Below, piece after piece: positions 1 to 6,844 of a stretch of 18,403 nucleotides of DNA (position 1 is the first letter of the stretch; each line of letters opens with the position of its first letter). A program made the translations under genes and the position numbers. The notes beneath the pieces were generated by a model. It searched no databases. It saw only the letters and a program-made list of their open reading frames with translations, and had not been told where the DNA came from. The stretch is from JBDTGE01 sp050742975. GTDB taxonomy: Bacteria; Actinomycetota; Actinomycetes; Mycobacteriales; Jatrophihabitantaceae. Where the stretch lies: positions 1 through 18,403 of the forward strand of contig JBOGDQ010000088.1 of NCBI GenBank assembly GCA_050742975.1, given 5' to 3'.

Positions 1-975
1 CTGCAGGCGCGGGCGTTCCCGGACGGGCTGCCCGCTGCCCAGCTGCGGATTCCCGCGCTGCACGCCGGCGGCTGGTGGGATCCGATCAACACCTGGGCGC
101 TGCGCGACTGGGCCATCGCCGGCTCCAACGCACCAGCGGCGGCCGACCAGCAGCTGCTGATGGCCGCCACCAACCACATCGGCGTGTGCTTCGACTGCGG
201 CGACGAACCGGGCATGCCACCGGACCCGGCGCAGGCGTTGGAGCCCTCGTTGCGTTTCTTCGAGCGGCACCTTCGCGGCGGAGGCGAGGACGGCACCGCC
301 CCGGTGCGATTCGAGATCGCCGGCGCCGGATGGCGGACTGCCGAGCGCTGGCCGCCGCCGGGGACCCGTCCCTGGACGCTGCACCTGGTCGCCGCCGCCC
401 GCGCGGCGGGCAGCCTGGTCGGCGGCGCGCTCGCCGGGCGCCCGGATCACACGTCGAGCGTCGCCCGCTGGATCCACGACCCGTCCGCGCCGGTGCCCTC
501 GCTCGGGATGGACCCGATCCGGGCGATCGCGCACGAGGCGGCGATCCACCTCCGCCCGGACGTCGCCACGTTCACCTCCGAGCCGGTGTCCCGGTCGATC
601 GACCTGGTCGGCCCGGCGGTGGCGATGCTGGAGTTCGAGTCGGACGCGCCGTGCACGCACCTGGTCGCGACCCTGGTGACCCTCGCGCCGGACGGCGTGG
701 CGCACCAGCTGCTCGAGGGCATCACCGCCGTCGACACGTTGCACGGTCCGGTCCTCGCCGTCGTCGAACTCGGCGCGATCGCGTTCCGGCTGCGCCGCGG
801 TCACCGATTACGGCTGGCGATCGCATCCTCCCGGTTCCCGACCTACTTGCCGCATCCGGGGACGAGCGAGGACGTGTGGACGGCGGTGCGCACCCGCGCA
901 ACCTCACAGCGACTGGTTGCCGGAGGGCCGCTGGGCTCCCGACTGCAGCTCAGCACGCTCCGCGCCCGGCGGTGA
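1..975 (+). CDS. CocE/NonD-family alpha/beta hydrolase, C-terminal part (5' end outside window)
   Basis: The frame is open from base 1 and ends at TGA 973-975, so the visible 324 residues are the C-terminal part of a larger protein (family members are usually 550-650 aa). Near the visible start is IPALHAGGWWDPINT, the CocE motif that carries the catalytic Asp (visible residue 27). LMAATNHIG follows, with the catalytic His at about residue 59; the nucleophilic Ser would lie upstream of the window. The remainder is a beta-rich segment with ...VAMLEFESDAPCTHLVATL... and ...FRLRRGHRLRLAIASSRFPTYLPHPGT..., typical of the X-Pro dipeptidyl-peptidase C-terminal (galactose-binding-like) domain. The family includes cocaine esterase, alpha-amino-acid ester hydrolase and X-Pro dipeptidyl peptidase, all hydrolysing ester or amide bonds; the substrate here is unknown. 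The histidine motif is TNH rather than the common GPWxH. It converges on the ABC operon, with stop codons 24 bases apart. Confidence 0.85.
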   Translation: MQARAFPDGLPAAQLRIPALHAGGWWDPINTWALRDWAIAGSNAPAAADQQLLMAATNHIGVCFDCGDEPGMPPDPAQALEPSLRFFERHLRGGGEDGTAPVRFEIAGAGWRTAERWPPPGTRPWTLHLVAAARAAGSLVGGALAGRPDHTSSVARWIHDPSAPVPSLGMDPIRAIAHEAAIHLRPDVATFTSEPVSRSIDLVGPAVAMLEFESDAPCTHLVATLVTLAPDGVAHQLLEGITAVDTLHGPVLAVVELGAIAFRLRRGHRLRLAIASSRFPTYLPHPGTSEDVWTAVRTRATSQRLVAGGPLGSRLQLSTLRARR

Positions 976-986
976 CGGGGCCCGGC

Positions 987-1000
987 GCGGCGGCCGCCGC
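987..1000. terminator. GC-rich palindrome between two convergent stop codons, possible bidirectional terminator
   Basis: GCGGCGGCCGCCGC is a perfect 14-base palindrome filling most of the 24 bases between the hydrolase stop (975) and the ABC ATPase stop (1000-1002). Its position between convergent genes suits a bidirectional transcription stop. There is no T-tract and a loop would have to open inside the palindrome, so this is a weak call. Confidence 0.25.
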
Positions 1001-2541
1001 TACGTGACGGTGACGGCGTTCATCTCACCGAGCAGCGTGTGCCGGGTCAGCTGCGCGCCGGACAGCTCGGTGGCGATCCGGCCGCCGCGAAAGACGATGA
1101 CGCGGTCGCAGACGGCGACCAGCTCGTCCAGGTCGGTCGAGCACAACAGCACCACCCGCGACCCGCTGGATCGGCGGATCAACGTGTGGATCTCCTGCTT
1201 GGCGCCGATGTCCACGCCACGGGTCTGGTCGTCGAGCAGCAGCACCGAGGGTTCGGCCTCGAACCACTTCGCCAGCACGACCTTCTGCTGGTTGCCCCCG
1301 GACAGGTCACCGACCGGCTGGTTGACGTCCGAGATCCGGATGGTGAGCTCCTTCGCCCGCGTGGCCGCCTTCTGCCGCAGCGCGCGACGACGCGGCATGA
1401 CACCGTCGCGTCCCAGGCTCACCGCGCGCACCTGCGCGATGTTCATCCAGATCGGGTCCTCAAGGATCACGCCACGTTTACGGTCGCCGGAAACGAGCGC
1501 CACCCCACGGCGCACCGCCTGCCGCAGTGTGCGCGCCGGCCGCTGGGTCCGCCCACCAGGCAGGGTGAGCGAACCGTCCGAGAGCGGGCGCAGTCCGGCC
1601 AGCACCTCGAGCACGGCCCGGTGCCCGGCCCCGACGATGCCGGCCAGACCCACGACCTCACCGAATCGTGCGCACAGATCCACCGCGGACATCGCCGTCC
1701 CCGACGACGCTCCGGTCAGCCGCAGCTCCTGCGGCGCGCCCGTCGCCGTGGTCACACGCTCGGACGTGCCGGCCGACCCTGACGGCGACCGGTTCGCGGC
1801 CGACCTCCGCATCGCCTCGCTCCGGTCGCCGAGCATGCCGTCGACGATGCCGTCGATGGTCAGCTCCTTGCGGTCGACAGCCGAGAGGACGACCTGCCCG
1901 TCGCGCATGATCGTGACCTGGTCGCTGACCTGCATGACCTCCTCGAGGATGTGCGTCACGAACACCACGGCAACCTGGCGGCGACGCAACACCCGCATGA
2001 TGTCGAGCAGCCGTTCGGACCCACGCTCATCCAGCGCCGAGGTCGGTTCGTCGAGCACGAGCACCCGCGGTTCGCTGAGCAGCGCTTTGCCGATCTCGAC
2101 CAGTTGACGCTGCGCGAGCGAGAGCTGGTCGAGGGGGGTCTGCGGAGAGACGTCCACCCCCAGGTCGTCGAGCACCGGGCGCATCAGCCGCTCCATCCGG
2201 CGCCGGTCGAATGCGCCCCACCGGCAGTGCTCGCGCATCAGGAACAGGTTGCCGAGCACGTCCAGGTCGGGAAACAGGTTGAGCTCCTGCGAGACGACCG
2301 CGATGCCGTGCTGCGACGCGTCCAGCGAGTTGCGGAAGCCGACCGGGCTACCGTCCAGCAGCAGCTCACCCTCGTCCGGGCGCACCGTGCCGGAGATGAT
2401 CTTCACCAGAGTGGATTTGCCTGCCCCGTTCTCCCCGAGCAGCGCGTGCACGGTGCCCGGCTGCACGGCGAGTGACACTCCGCGAACAGCGGTGACGCCG
2501 CCGTAGCGCTTGGTCACCCGCCGCGCCTCCAGGACTGCCAT
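1000..2541 (-). CDS. Sugar-type ABC importer ATPase with two ABC domains (RbsA/MglA family)
   Basis: A 513-residue protein, the usual length for RbsA/MglA/XylG ATPases, which energise import of pentoses, hexoses, autoinducer-2 or similar small polar solutes. Domain 1 has Walker A GENGAGKS (36-43), the family-type signature LSLAQRQLVEI (140-150), Walker B with VLDEPTSALD (about 162-171) and the switch His at 197. Domain 2 has the degenerate P-loop GIVGAGHR (301-308) normal for this family, LSGGNQQK (413-420), and LLLDDQTRGVDIGAK. In that last motif the usual DEPTRGVD has become DDQTRGVD, so the catalytic Glu is Asp438 and the Pro is Gln439. The frame stays open upstream to 2967, but ATG 2541 is the start: the protein begins MAVLEARRVTKRYGG, the family N-terminus, five bases after the binding-protein stop. 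The Shine-Dalgarno is poor, suggesting translational coupling. It is the last gene of the operon. Confidence 0.93.
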   Translation of the reverse strand: MAVLEARRVTKRYGGVTAVRGVSLAVQPGTVHALLGENGAGKSTLVKIISGTVRPDEGELLLDGSPVGFRNSLDASQHGIAVVSQELNLFPDLDVLGNLFLMREHCRWGAFDRRRMERLMRPVLDDLGVDVSPQTPLDQLSLAQRQLVEIGKALLSEPRVLVLDEPTSALDERGSERLLDIMRVLRRRQVAVVFVTHILEEVMQVSDQVTIMRDGQVVLSAVDRKELTIDGIVDGMLGDRSEAMRRSAANRSPSGSAGTSERVTTATGAPQELRLTGASSGTAMSAVDLCARFGEVVGLAGIVGAGHRAVLEVLAGLRPLSDGSLTLPGGRTQRPARTLRQAVRRGVALVSGDRKRGVILEDPIWMNIAQVRAVSLGRDGVMPRRRALRQKAATRAKELTIRISDVNQPVGDLSGGNQQKVVLAKWFEAEPSVLLLDDQTRGVDIGAKQEIHTLIRRSSGSRVVLLCSTDLDELVAVCDRVIVFRGGRIATELSGAQLTRHTLLGEMNAVTVT

Positions 2542-2546
2542 CGGCG

Positions 2547-3680
2547 TCAGTTCGCCGCGCTGAGCGGCTGAATCGGCGGATTCGCCAACTGCTTGGCGAT
2601 CTCCGGCTTGAAGTAGCTGGTCCGCGTGGCGTTGGACTTCTGCCGGGCGAGGACCGCGTCGATGTTCGACTTGTCGATCAGCAGGTTGCCGCTGTCCCAC
2701 CAGCCGCTGGGGATGGCCGTGCAGGTGCGCTTGGCGTGGATGAGCAGGTACATCGCTATGTAGCCCTTCATCCAGTGCTCGGGCGAGGACAGCGCGAAGA
2801 TCTTGCCGTCCTTGACTGCCTGCAATGCCTCCGGCGGGATGTCGGCCGAGCCGATGAGGAAGTTGGCGTTGGTCTGCTTCTCGATCAGCGGCAGTGAGAC
2901 GCCGTCCTGGCCGCCGACGCCGATGTAGGCCGTCGCGCCCGAGTGCGCGTTGACGATGCTCTTCCACAACGTGTAGTTCTCGGTGTTCGTCGAACCCGAG
3001 TTCAGCGGACCGACGATCTTCATGTTCGGCAGCTTCTGCTTGATCACGTTCTGCAGACCGGTGAGCCGTTGCCCCAGAAGTGGCAGCGACGGGATGTCGT
3101 TGCCCAGGACGACTGTGCCGTTCGGGTTCGGATTCTGCTTGACGAACGCGTCGCCGAGCAGCTCGCCGAGCTTGGTGTTGCTGTTCGCGACGAACGTGTT
3201 GACCCCGGAGTTCGGCGGCGGTGGCGCGTCGACCGCGATGACCGGCACGCCGGCGCTCGTCGCGTCCTTCACTGCCCGGCCGAACAGATCCGGCGCCACC
3301 GTTTCATAGGCGACGCCGTCCGTTGCCTGCCGGGCCATCGCCTGGAACATCGACACTTCCTGCGTGTTGTTCAGCGGGGTCGGTGCGTTCTCCTTGAGGT
3401 TGACGTTGCCGTCCGCCTTCGCGGCCGCCTCCGCGCCCAGCGCCATCTCCTGGAACGGGTTCTGCGTGGTATCGGCGTAGACGAAACCCAGGTTGAGCTT
3501 CTTATTGGCCGTCGCGCACGACGAGTTGGTCGTACCCGCGGAGTTGCTGTCCGACGCCGCGGTGTGCTGATTCGAGCCCGTGCTCGAACTGCACGCGGTC
3601 GTGGCAAGAACCGCGGCCACGCATAAGACCGTGCACAGCTGCATCGGTCGAGACCTTCGGTAGTGACGAACTGCGATCAT
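2547..3680 (-). CDS. Sugar-type ABC importer substrate-binding lipoprotein (periplasmic binding protein, Peripla_BP_4-like)
   Basis: A 377-residue binding protein. The N-terminus MIAVRHYRRSRPMQLCTVLCVAAVLATTACSSS is a lipoprotein signal peptide: Arg-rich n-region, hydrophobic core, lipobox with Cys30. A Ser/Thr/Asn-rich linker follows to about residue 60, as in actinobacterial lipoproteins anchored on the outer face of the membrane. The mature part starts with KLNLGFVYADTTQNPFQEMALGAEAAAKADG, the type I sugar-binding fold opening, and contains GVPVIAVDAPPP, the ...GVGGQDGVSLPLIE... segment and SADIPPEALQAVKDGKIFA. These resemble RbsB-like proteins; the ligand cannot be read from the sequence. 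Start ATG 3680 is fixed by AAGGAGG five to six bases upstream (3686-3692). It lies 76 bases after the permease gene and five bases before the ATPase gene. The order permease, binding protein, ATPase is less common than having the ATPase before the permease. Confidence 0.93.
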   Translation of the reverse strand: MIAVRHYRRSRPMQLCTVLCVAAVLATTACSSSTGSNQHTAASDSNSAGTTNSSCATANKKLNLGFVYADTTQNPFQEMALGAEAAAKADGNVNLKENAPTPLNNTQEVSMFQAMARQATDGVAYETVAPDLFGRAVKDATSAGVPVIAVDAPPPPNSGVNTFVANSNTKLGELLGDAFVKQNPNPNGTVVLGNDIPSLPLLGQRLTGLQNVIKQKLPNMKIVGPLNSGSTNTENYTLWKSIVNAHSGATAYIGVGGQDGVSLPLIEKQTNANFLIGSADIPPEALQAVKDGKIFALSSPEHWMKGYIAMYLLIHAKRTCTAIPSGWWDSGNLLIDKSNIDAVLARQKSNATRTSYFKPEIAKQLANPPIQPLSAAN

Positions 3681-3756
3681 CTGTTCCTCCTTGTGTCTGG
3701 CGTCTTAAGGTGCTCATGCGGGGATCGGGTCGTTGATGCTGTGGGACGAACTGCGC

Positions 3757-4812
3757 TCATAGCGCGCGTGCCGGCTGCCTGCCGCGGCGGCGCCGGCGCA
3801 CGAAGCTGTCCAGCCCGACAGCCAGGAGGATGACCAGTCCGGTGCCGAACGCGCTCCAGTTGGCCGGGATGTTGAAGTACGACAGCCCGGACGAGACGAC
3901 GTTGAGCAAGATCGCGCCGAGCACGGCGCCGAAGACGGTGCCGCTGCCACCGCGCAACGGCGTGCCCCCGATGACCGCGGCGGCGATTGCCTGCAACTCG
4001 AAGCCGCTGCCGATGTTCGGGTCTCCGGCGCTGAAGAACGCCAGCCCGAGCATGCCGCCTACACCGCAGAGCAAGCCGACCAGGATCAACACCTGAGTGC
4101 GCACCCTCGGCAGCGAGATGCCGGAGAACTGGGCGGCCTCGGGGTTCGATCCCAGCGCGAGCACCCGGTACCCGAACTTCGTGTGGTGCATCGCGAACGC
4201 CAGCGGAACCGCGACGACGACCAGCACATACACGCTGAACGGCACACCCCACAGATGCCCGCCCAGCACGGTGAAGAACGAGCCGTTGGTGTTGAAGTTG
4301 GTGACCTGCTGGCCGTTCGTGGTGCCGATCGCGAGACCCCGGTACACCGACAGGGTGGCCAGCGTCGCGACGATGGTCGGGATCCGCACGAAAGTCACGA
4401 GAATCGCGTTGACCAGGCCCAGCACGCCGCCGATCACGATGCCGCCTCCCGCGGCCAGCCATGGGTTCCAGCCGTGCTCCATGAAGATCGCGGCCCCGAT
4501 GACGGACAGCCCGAATGCCGAGCCCACCGACAGGTCGATCTCGCGCATCGCGATCAGATAGCTCATCCCGATAGCGATCAGGCCGACATAGCTCGACGCC
4601 TGCAGGATGTCCAAGAGTTGGCCGGTGTGCAGGAACTGCGGATGCAGTGCGCCGATGAACAGCGTGAGTGCGACCGTGGCGATCAGGACGCTGATCGACG
4701 GCAGCCGCATGATCCGGGCGAGCAGTTCGCGCGCGCCGGAGAAGACACCGCCCGGCGGCGCGCCGGTTCGCGGGGTCACCGGTCCTGCGTCGGTCAGCTG
4801 GTCGCTGGACAC
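3757..4812 (-). CDS. Sugar-type ABC importer permease (RbsC/BPD_transp_2 family)
   Basis: A 351-residue membrane protein with about 8-10 hydrophobic segments between residues 38 and 337. Family landmarks are REIDLSVGS (90-98; the RbsC signature is normally GIDLSVGS), GYRVLALGSNPEAAQFSGI (214-232, the cytoplasmic loop contacting the ATPase) and AIAAAVIGGTPLRGGSGTV (275-293). In this family one permease gene makes a homodimeric pore, so the operon is complete with a single permease. Start GTG 4812 is chosen because AAGGAGGG lies about five bases upstream. The frame stays open to GTG 4956, but that extension is Arg-rich, has no family similarity that I recognise and lacks a usable ribosome binding site. 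An untranslated leader of about 150 bases separates this start from the promoter candidate near 4970. The C-terminus is very Arg-rich (RRRRRGRQPAR). Confidence 0.92.
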   Translation of the reverse strand: MSSDQLTDAGPVTPRTGAPPGGVFSGARELLARIMRLPSISVLIATVALTLFIGALHPQFLHTGQLLDILQASSYVGLIAIGMSYLIAMREIDLSVGSAFGLSVIGAAIFMEHGWNPWLAAGGGIVIGGVLGLVNAILVTFVRIPTIVATLATLSVYRGLAIGTTNGQQVTNFNTNGSFFTVLGGHLWGVPFSVYVLVVVAVPLAFAMHHTKFGYRVLALGSNPEAAQFSGISLPRVRTQVLILVGLLCGVGGMLGLAFFSAGDPNIGSGFELQAIAAAVIGGTPLRGGSGTVFGAVLGAILLNVVSSGLSYFNIPANWSAFGTGLVILLAVGLDSFVRRRRRGRQPARAL

Positions 4813-4963
4813 GATCGCCCTCCTTCGGCGGCGAAGGGGCCGCTCGGTGTCGCCGGCCCGACGTCTGCGTTCAGCAGTGTCGTCTTCGCGAGCCCCGTCG
4901 ACTTGACTGTCACGGACCTCGGGTTGTTTGCGGCTGCGCCGGTCGACAACGAGCACCTCCGGA

Positions 4964-5006
4964 GACGAATCCTATATGATTTGGGTTCGGATGAACCTAT
5001 ATGAAG
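4964..5006 (-). promoter_or_regulatory. Promoter/operator of the ABC importer operon with duplicated TATATGA core
   Basis: On the + strand TATATGATTTGGGTT lies at 4973-4987 and a second TATATGA at 4998-5004, exactly 25 bases apart. Between them is the inverted repeat GGTTC-GGAT-GAACC (4984-4997). Read towards the operon (minus strand) this gives TAGGAT (complement of 4969-4974), a good actinobacterial -10 hexamer, with only a weak -35 (GGTTCA, complement of 4992-4997). GACGAAT at 4964-4970 matches seven of eleven bases of the palindrome arm seen near 16700. The 15-base element recurs with one mismatch at 14013-14027. The promoter assignment is inference from pattern; the repetition is seen directly. 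Confidence 0.55.
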
Positions 5007-5204
5007 ATGCCCGTGTCGCGTCAAGCCGTGTCGATATCGTTATCACCGGCCCCAGCCCGCCCGAGCGCCATTGACTGCCTGGCATCTGCCTGTTGTCCTG
5101 TGGTGCACCGCAGGTCGTCAGGGACCCCGCTCCCAACGCGCAACCCATAGCGTTGGCTCGCCGCACACTGCGGCATGATGCCGACCCGCAGGAGGACTGC
5201 GCCG
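5007..5204 (+). promoter_or_regulatory. Upstream region of the SDR-MoaF-GMC operon, with an inverted repeat
   Basis: I see no gene here. CCAACGC (5133-5139) and GCGTTGG (5150-5156) form a perfect 7-base inverted repeat with a 10-base spacer, 49 bases before the SDR start codon. It could be an operator or a leader hairpin. TTGACT at 5071-5076 is the best -35-like hexamer but has no convincing -10 at 16-18 bases. GTCAAG at 5020-5025 matches the core of the AraC-site candidate near 9464 but is single. AGGAGG at 5190-5195 is the ribosome binding site of the next gene. Confidence 0.35.
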
Positions 5205-6020
5205 ATGACCGCTCCCCCGTCCGCCCCCGGCAGCCTCGCCGGGCGCGTCGTCATCGTCACCGGCGCCGGCACCGGCATCGGCGCGGCGACCTGCCGCTAC
5301 GTCGTGGAGCAGGGCGGCAGCGTCGTCCTCACCGGTCGGCGGCCAGCGCCCTTGCACGCGGTCGCCGAACCACTCGGCGACCGGGCGCGGGTCGTCACCG
5401 GCGATGCCGCGGACACCGCGGACGTGCAACGCGTGCTCGCCACCGCGCTCGACGCGTTCGGCTCGATCAACCACGTGGTCGCGAACGCCGGCGGCCACAG
5501 CCTCGGCACCGCGACCGACACCGACGATCAGGCCTGGCACTACAACATGAGCGTCAACCTCGACACCGCGTTCGTCACGGTGCGGGAGGCGATACCGCAC
5601 CTGATCACAGGCCACGGCTCGGTGGTCATGGTCGCGTCCATCGCCGGGCTGTTCGCCGGACCGGCGGCGGTCGGTTACGTCACCTCCAAACACGCCGTCA
5701 TCGGGCTCACCCGGTCACTGGCCCGCGACTACGGACGCAGCGGGATACGGGTGAACGCGGTGTGCCCGGGCTGGGTGCGTACCGCGATGGCCGACGAGCA
5801 GATGGACGCCCTCGCGGCGATGCACGGCCTCGACCGCGCCGGCGCCTACGCGCTGGCCACCAAGGACACCCCGCTCGGCCGCCCCGCGGAGCCGGCTGAG
5901 ATCGCCGCCGTCATCGGCTTCCTGCTGTCCCCGTCCGCAGCAGCGATGACCGGCGCGGTCGTCGTCGCCGACGGCGGCGCCGGCTGCGTCGACCTGCCCA
6001 CTCTCGCTTTCGCCCAATGA
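5205..6020 (+). CDS. Short-chain dehydrogenase/reductase (classical SDR, possibly MoaE-like)
   Basis: A 271-residue classical SDR, an NAD(P)-dependent oxidoreductase acting on an alcohol or carbonyl. Visible motifs are TGAGTGIG (19-26, cofactor binding), NAG (94-96), Asn118, catalytic Ser145 (in VASIAG), Tyr158 and Lys162 (YVTSK), and PGWVRTAM (188-195). LTGRRP after the second strand (43-48), with Arg at 45-46, suggests NADP(H) preference, but this is not decisive. The C-terminal ADGGAGCVDLPTLAFAQ ends like FabG-type proteins. ATG 5205 is preferred over in-frame ATGs at 5175 and 5178 because AGGAGG lies nine bases upstream and the fold begins at residue 12. It is the first gene of an operon with a MoaF-domain protein 17 bases downstream. 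The same SDR-MoaF pairing occurs, as I recall, as moaE-moaF in the Klebsiella monoamine regulon. The substrate is unknown. Confidence 0.9.
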   Translation: MTAPPSAPGSLAGRVVIVTGAGTGIGAATCRYVVEQGGSVVLTGRRPAPLHAVAEPLGDRARVVTGDAADTADVQRVLATALDAFGSINHVVANAGGHSLGTATDTDDQAWHYNMSVNLDTAFVTVREAIPHLITGHGSVVMVASIAGLFAGPAAVGYVTSKHAVIGLTRSLARDYGRSGIRVNAVCPGWVRTAMADEQMDALAAMHGLDRAGAYALATKDTPLGRPAEPAEIAAVIGFLLSPSAAAMTGAVVVADGGAGCVDLPTLAFAQ

Positions 6021-6037
6021 CCACGTGTGGAGACCCC

Positions 6038-6844
6038 ATGACCAAGCCACCCGACCTGCCGCTGTCCGGCGAGATCCGCCCCCCGCAGTGGAAGGGCATG
6101 GACGACTTCGCCGCGGGGATCGACGGCAACCGGCTGCCGAGTACAAACTCTCTCGCCGGCCGCACCCTGCGCATCCGCCCGGACACCGGCGACGAGCTCG
6201 AGCTGGCGTTCGGCTCCGGCGACCAGGTTGACTGGCGGCAGGGCGGGCGCAGCGGCAGTGACTGGTACGAGAACATCGAGATGCGTCCCGGCCTGCACTA
6301 CCTCTCGGTGACCCATCAGGACGATCCCCGGGCCGCCGAGGTGATCATCGCCGACGAGAGCACCGGCCGGACACTGACGGTCGCCGGGCGCATCGCCGAT
6401 CAGCCCACGCCCGGACGCCCGCGAGTGAGCCAGACGTTCACCACCGGCGTCCTAGCGGGCGCAACGGTGCGTGGACCGGTACCCGGCCCGAGCCGCGACC
6501 TCGTCGGCTGGCGCGCGCTGTACCGATACAGCCCGAACCACCTGTACGAACACGTCTACCTCAGCAGCGAGCGGTACTGCTGGCAGTGCATCGTCGGCGA
6601 GCAGTGCGGCCATGGTGACGTCGATCTGGCCAGCACGTGGTCGCTCGGCGAGAACCTCTATGTCTTCACCTTCCGCGAGTTCCTGATCCCGGTGGCCGCG
6701 ACCTGGCTCTACGACCTGGACGCGATGCGGACCACCGGCACGTTCCTCGGTCTCGGCGCGGACGGGACCGCGCGCTGCGCACCGGGCGGCGCGTTCATCA
6801 CCGAGTTGGGCCGGGTGAGTTACCCGGATGAGCAGCCCGTCTGA
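6038..6844 (+). CDS. MoaF-domain protein (copy 1)
   Basis: A 268-residue protein of the MoaF family (N- and C-terminal MoaF domains, beta-rich, lipocalin-like). The diagnostic stretch is YEHVYLSSERYCWQC (170-184), then GEQCGHGDVDLAS, LYVFTFREFLIPVA (208-220) and MRTTGTFLG. There is no signal peptide and no membrane segment, so it is probably cytosolic. The family is often annotated as molybdenum cofactor biosynthesis protein F. The name, however, comes from the moaEF operon of the Klebsiella monoamine regulon, and nothing here concerns molybdopterin. The biochemical role is unknown; a small-ligand binding or isomerase/hydratase-like role is conceivable. ATG 6038 has GGAG five bases upstream. 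The alternative ATG 6017 overlaps the SDR stop (ATGA) but has no Shine-Dalgarno; it would add seven residues. Its 3' end overlaps the GMC gene by 17 bases. A diverged paralogue lies at 13140-13970. Confidence 0.85.
   Translation: MTKPPDLPLSGEIRPPQWKGMDDFAAGIDGNRLPSTNSLAGRTLRIRPDTGDELELAFGSGDQVDWRQGGRSGSDWYENIEMRPGLHYLSVTHQDDPRAAEVIIADESTGRTLTVAGRIADQPTPGRPRVSQTFTTGVLAGATVRGPVPGPSRDLVGWRALYRYSPNHLYEHVYLSSERYCWQCIVGEQCGHGDVDLASTWSLGENLYVFTFREFLIPVAATWLYDLDAMRTTGTFLGLGADGTARCAPGGAFITELGRVSYPDEQPV

Noticed and set aside
917..2107. Plus-strand open frame of 396 codons opposite the ABC ATPase
   Set aside because: Ser/Arg/Thr-rich composition with no domain, antisense to a gene with both Walker motifs intact.
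2542..2967. N-terminal extension of the ABC ATPase
   Set aside because: The extension overlaps the binding-protein gene in another frame and is His/Arg/Gln-rich shadow sequence; the family N-terminus begins at 2541.
4813..4963. Riboswitch in the long leader of the ABC permease transcript
   Set aside because: I could find no conserved riboswitch core or clear set of paired helices; the leader is simply GC-rich.
6038..6844. Role in molybdenum cofactor biosynthesis implied by the MoaF name
   Set aside because: No moaA, moaC, moaE, mogA or moeA-type gene and no molybdoenzyme is present. The family name appears to come from a monoamine-regulon gene, so the molybdenum reading is likely a naming accident.
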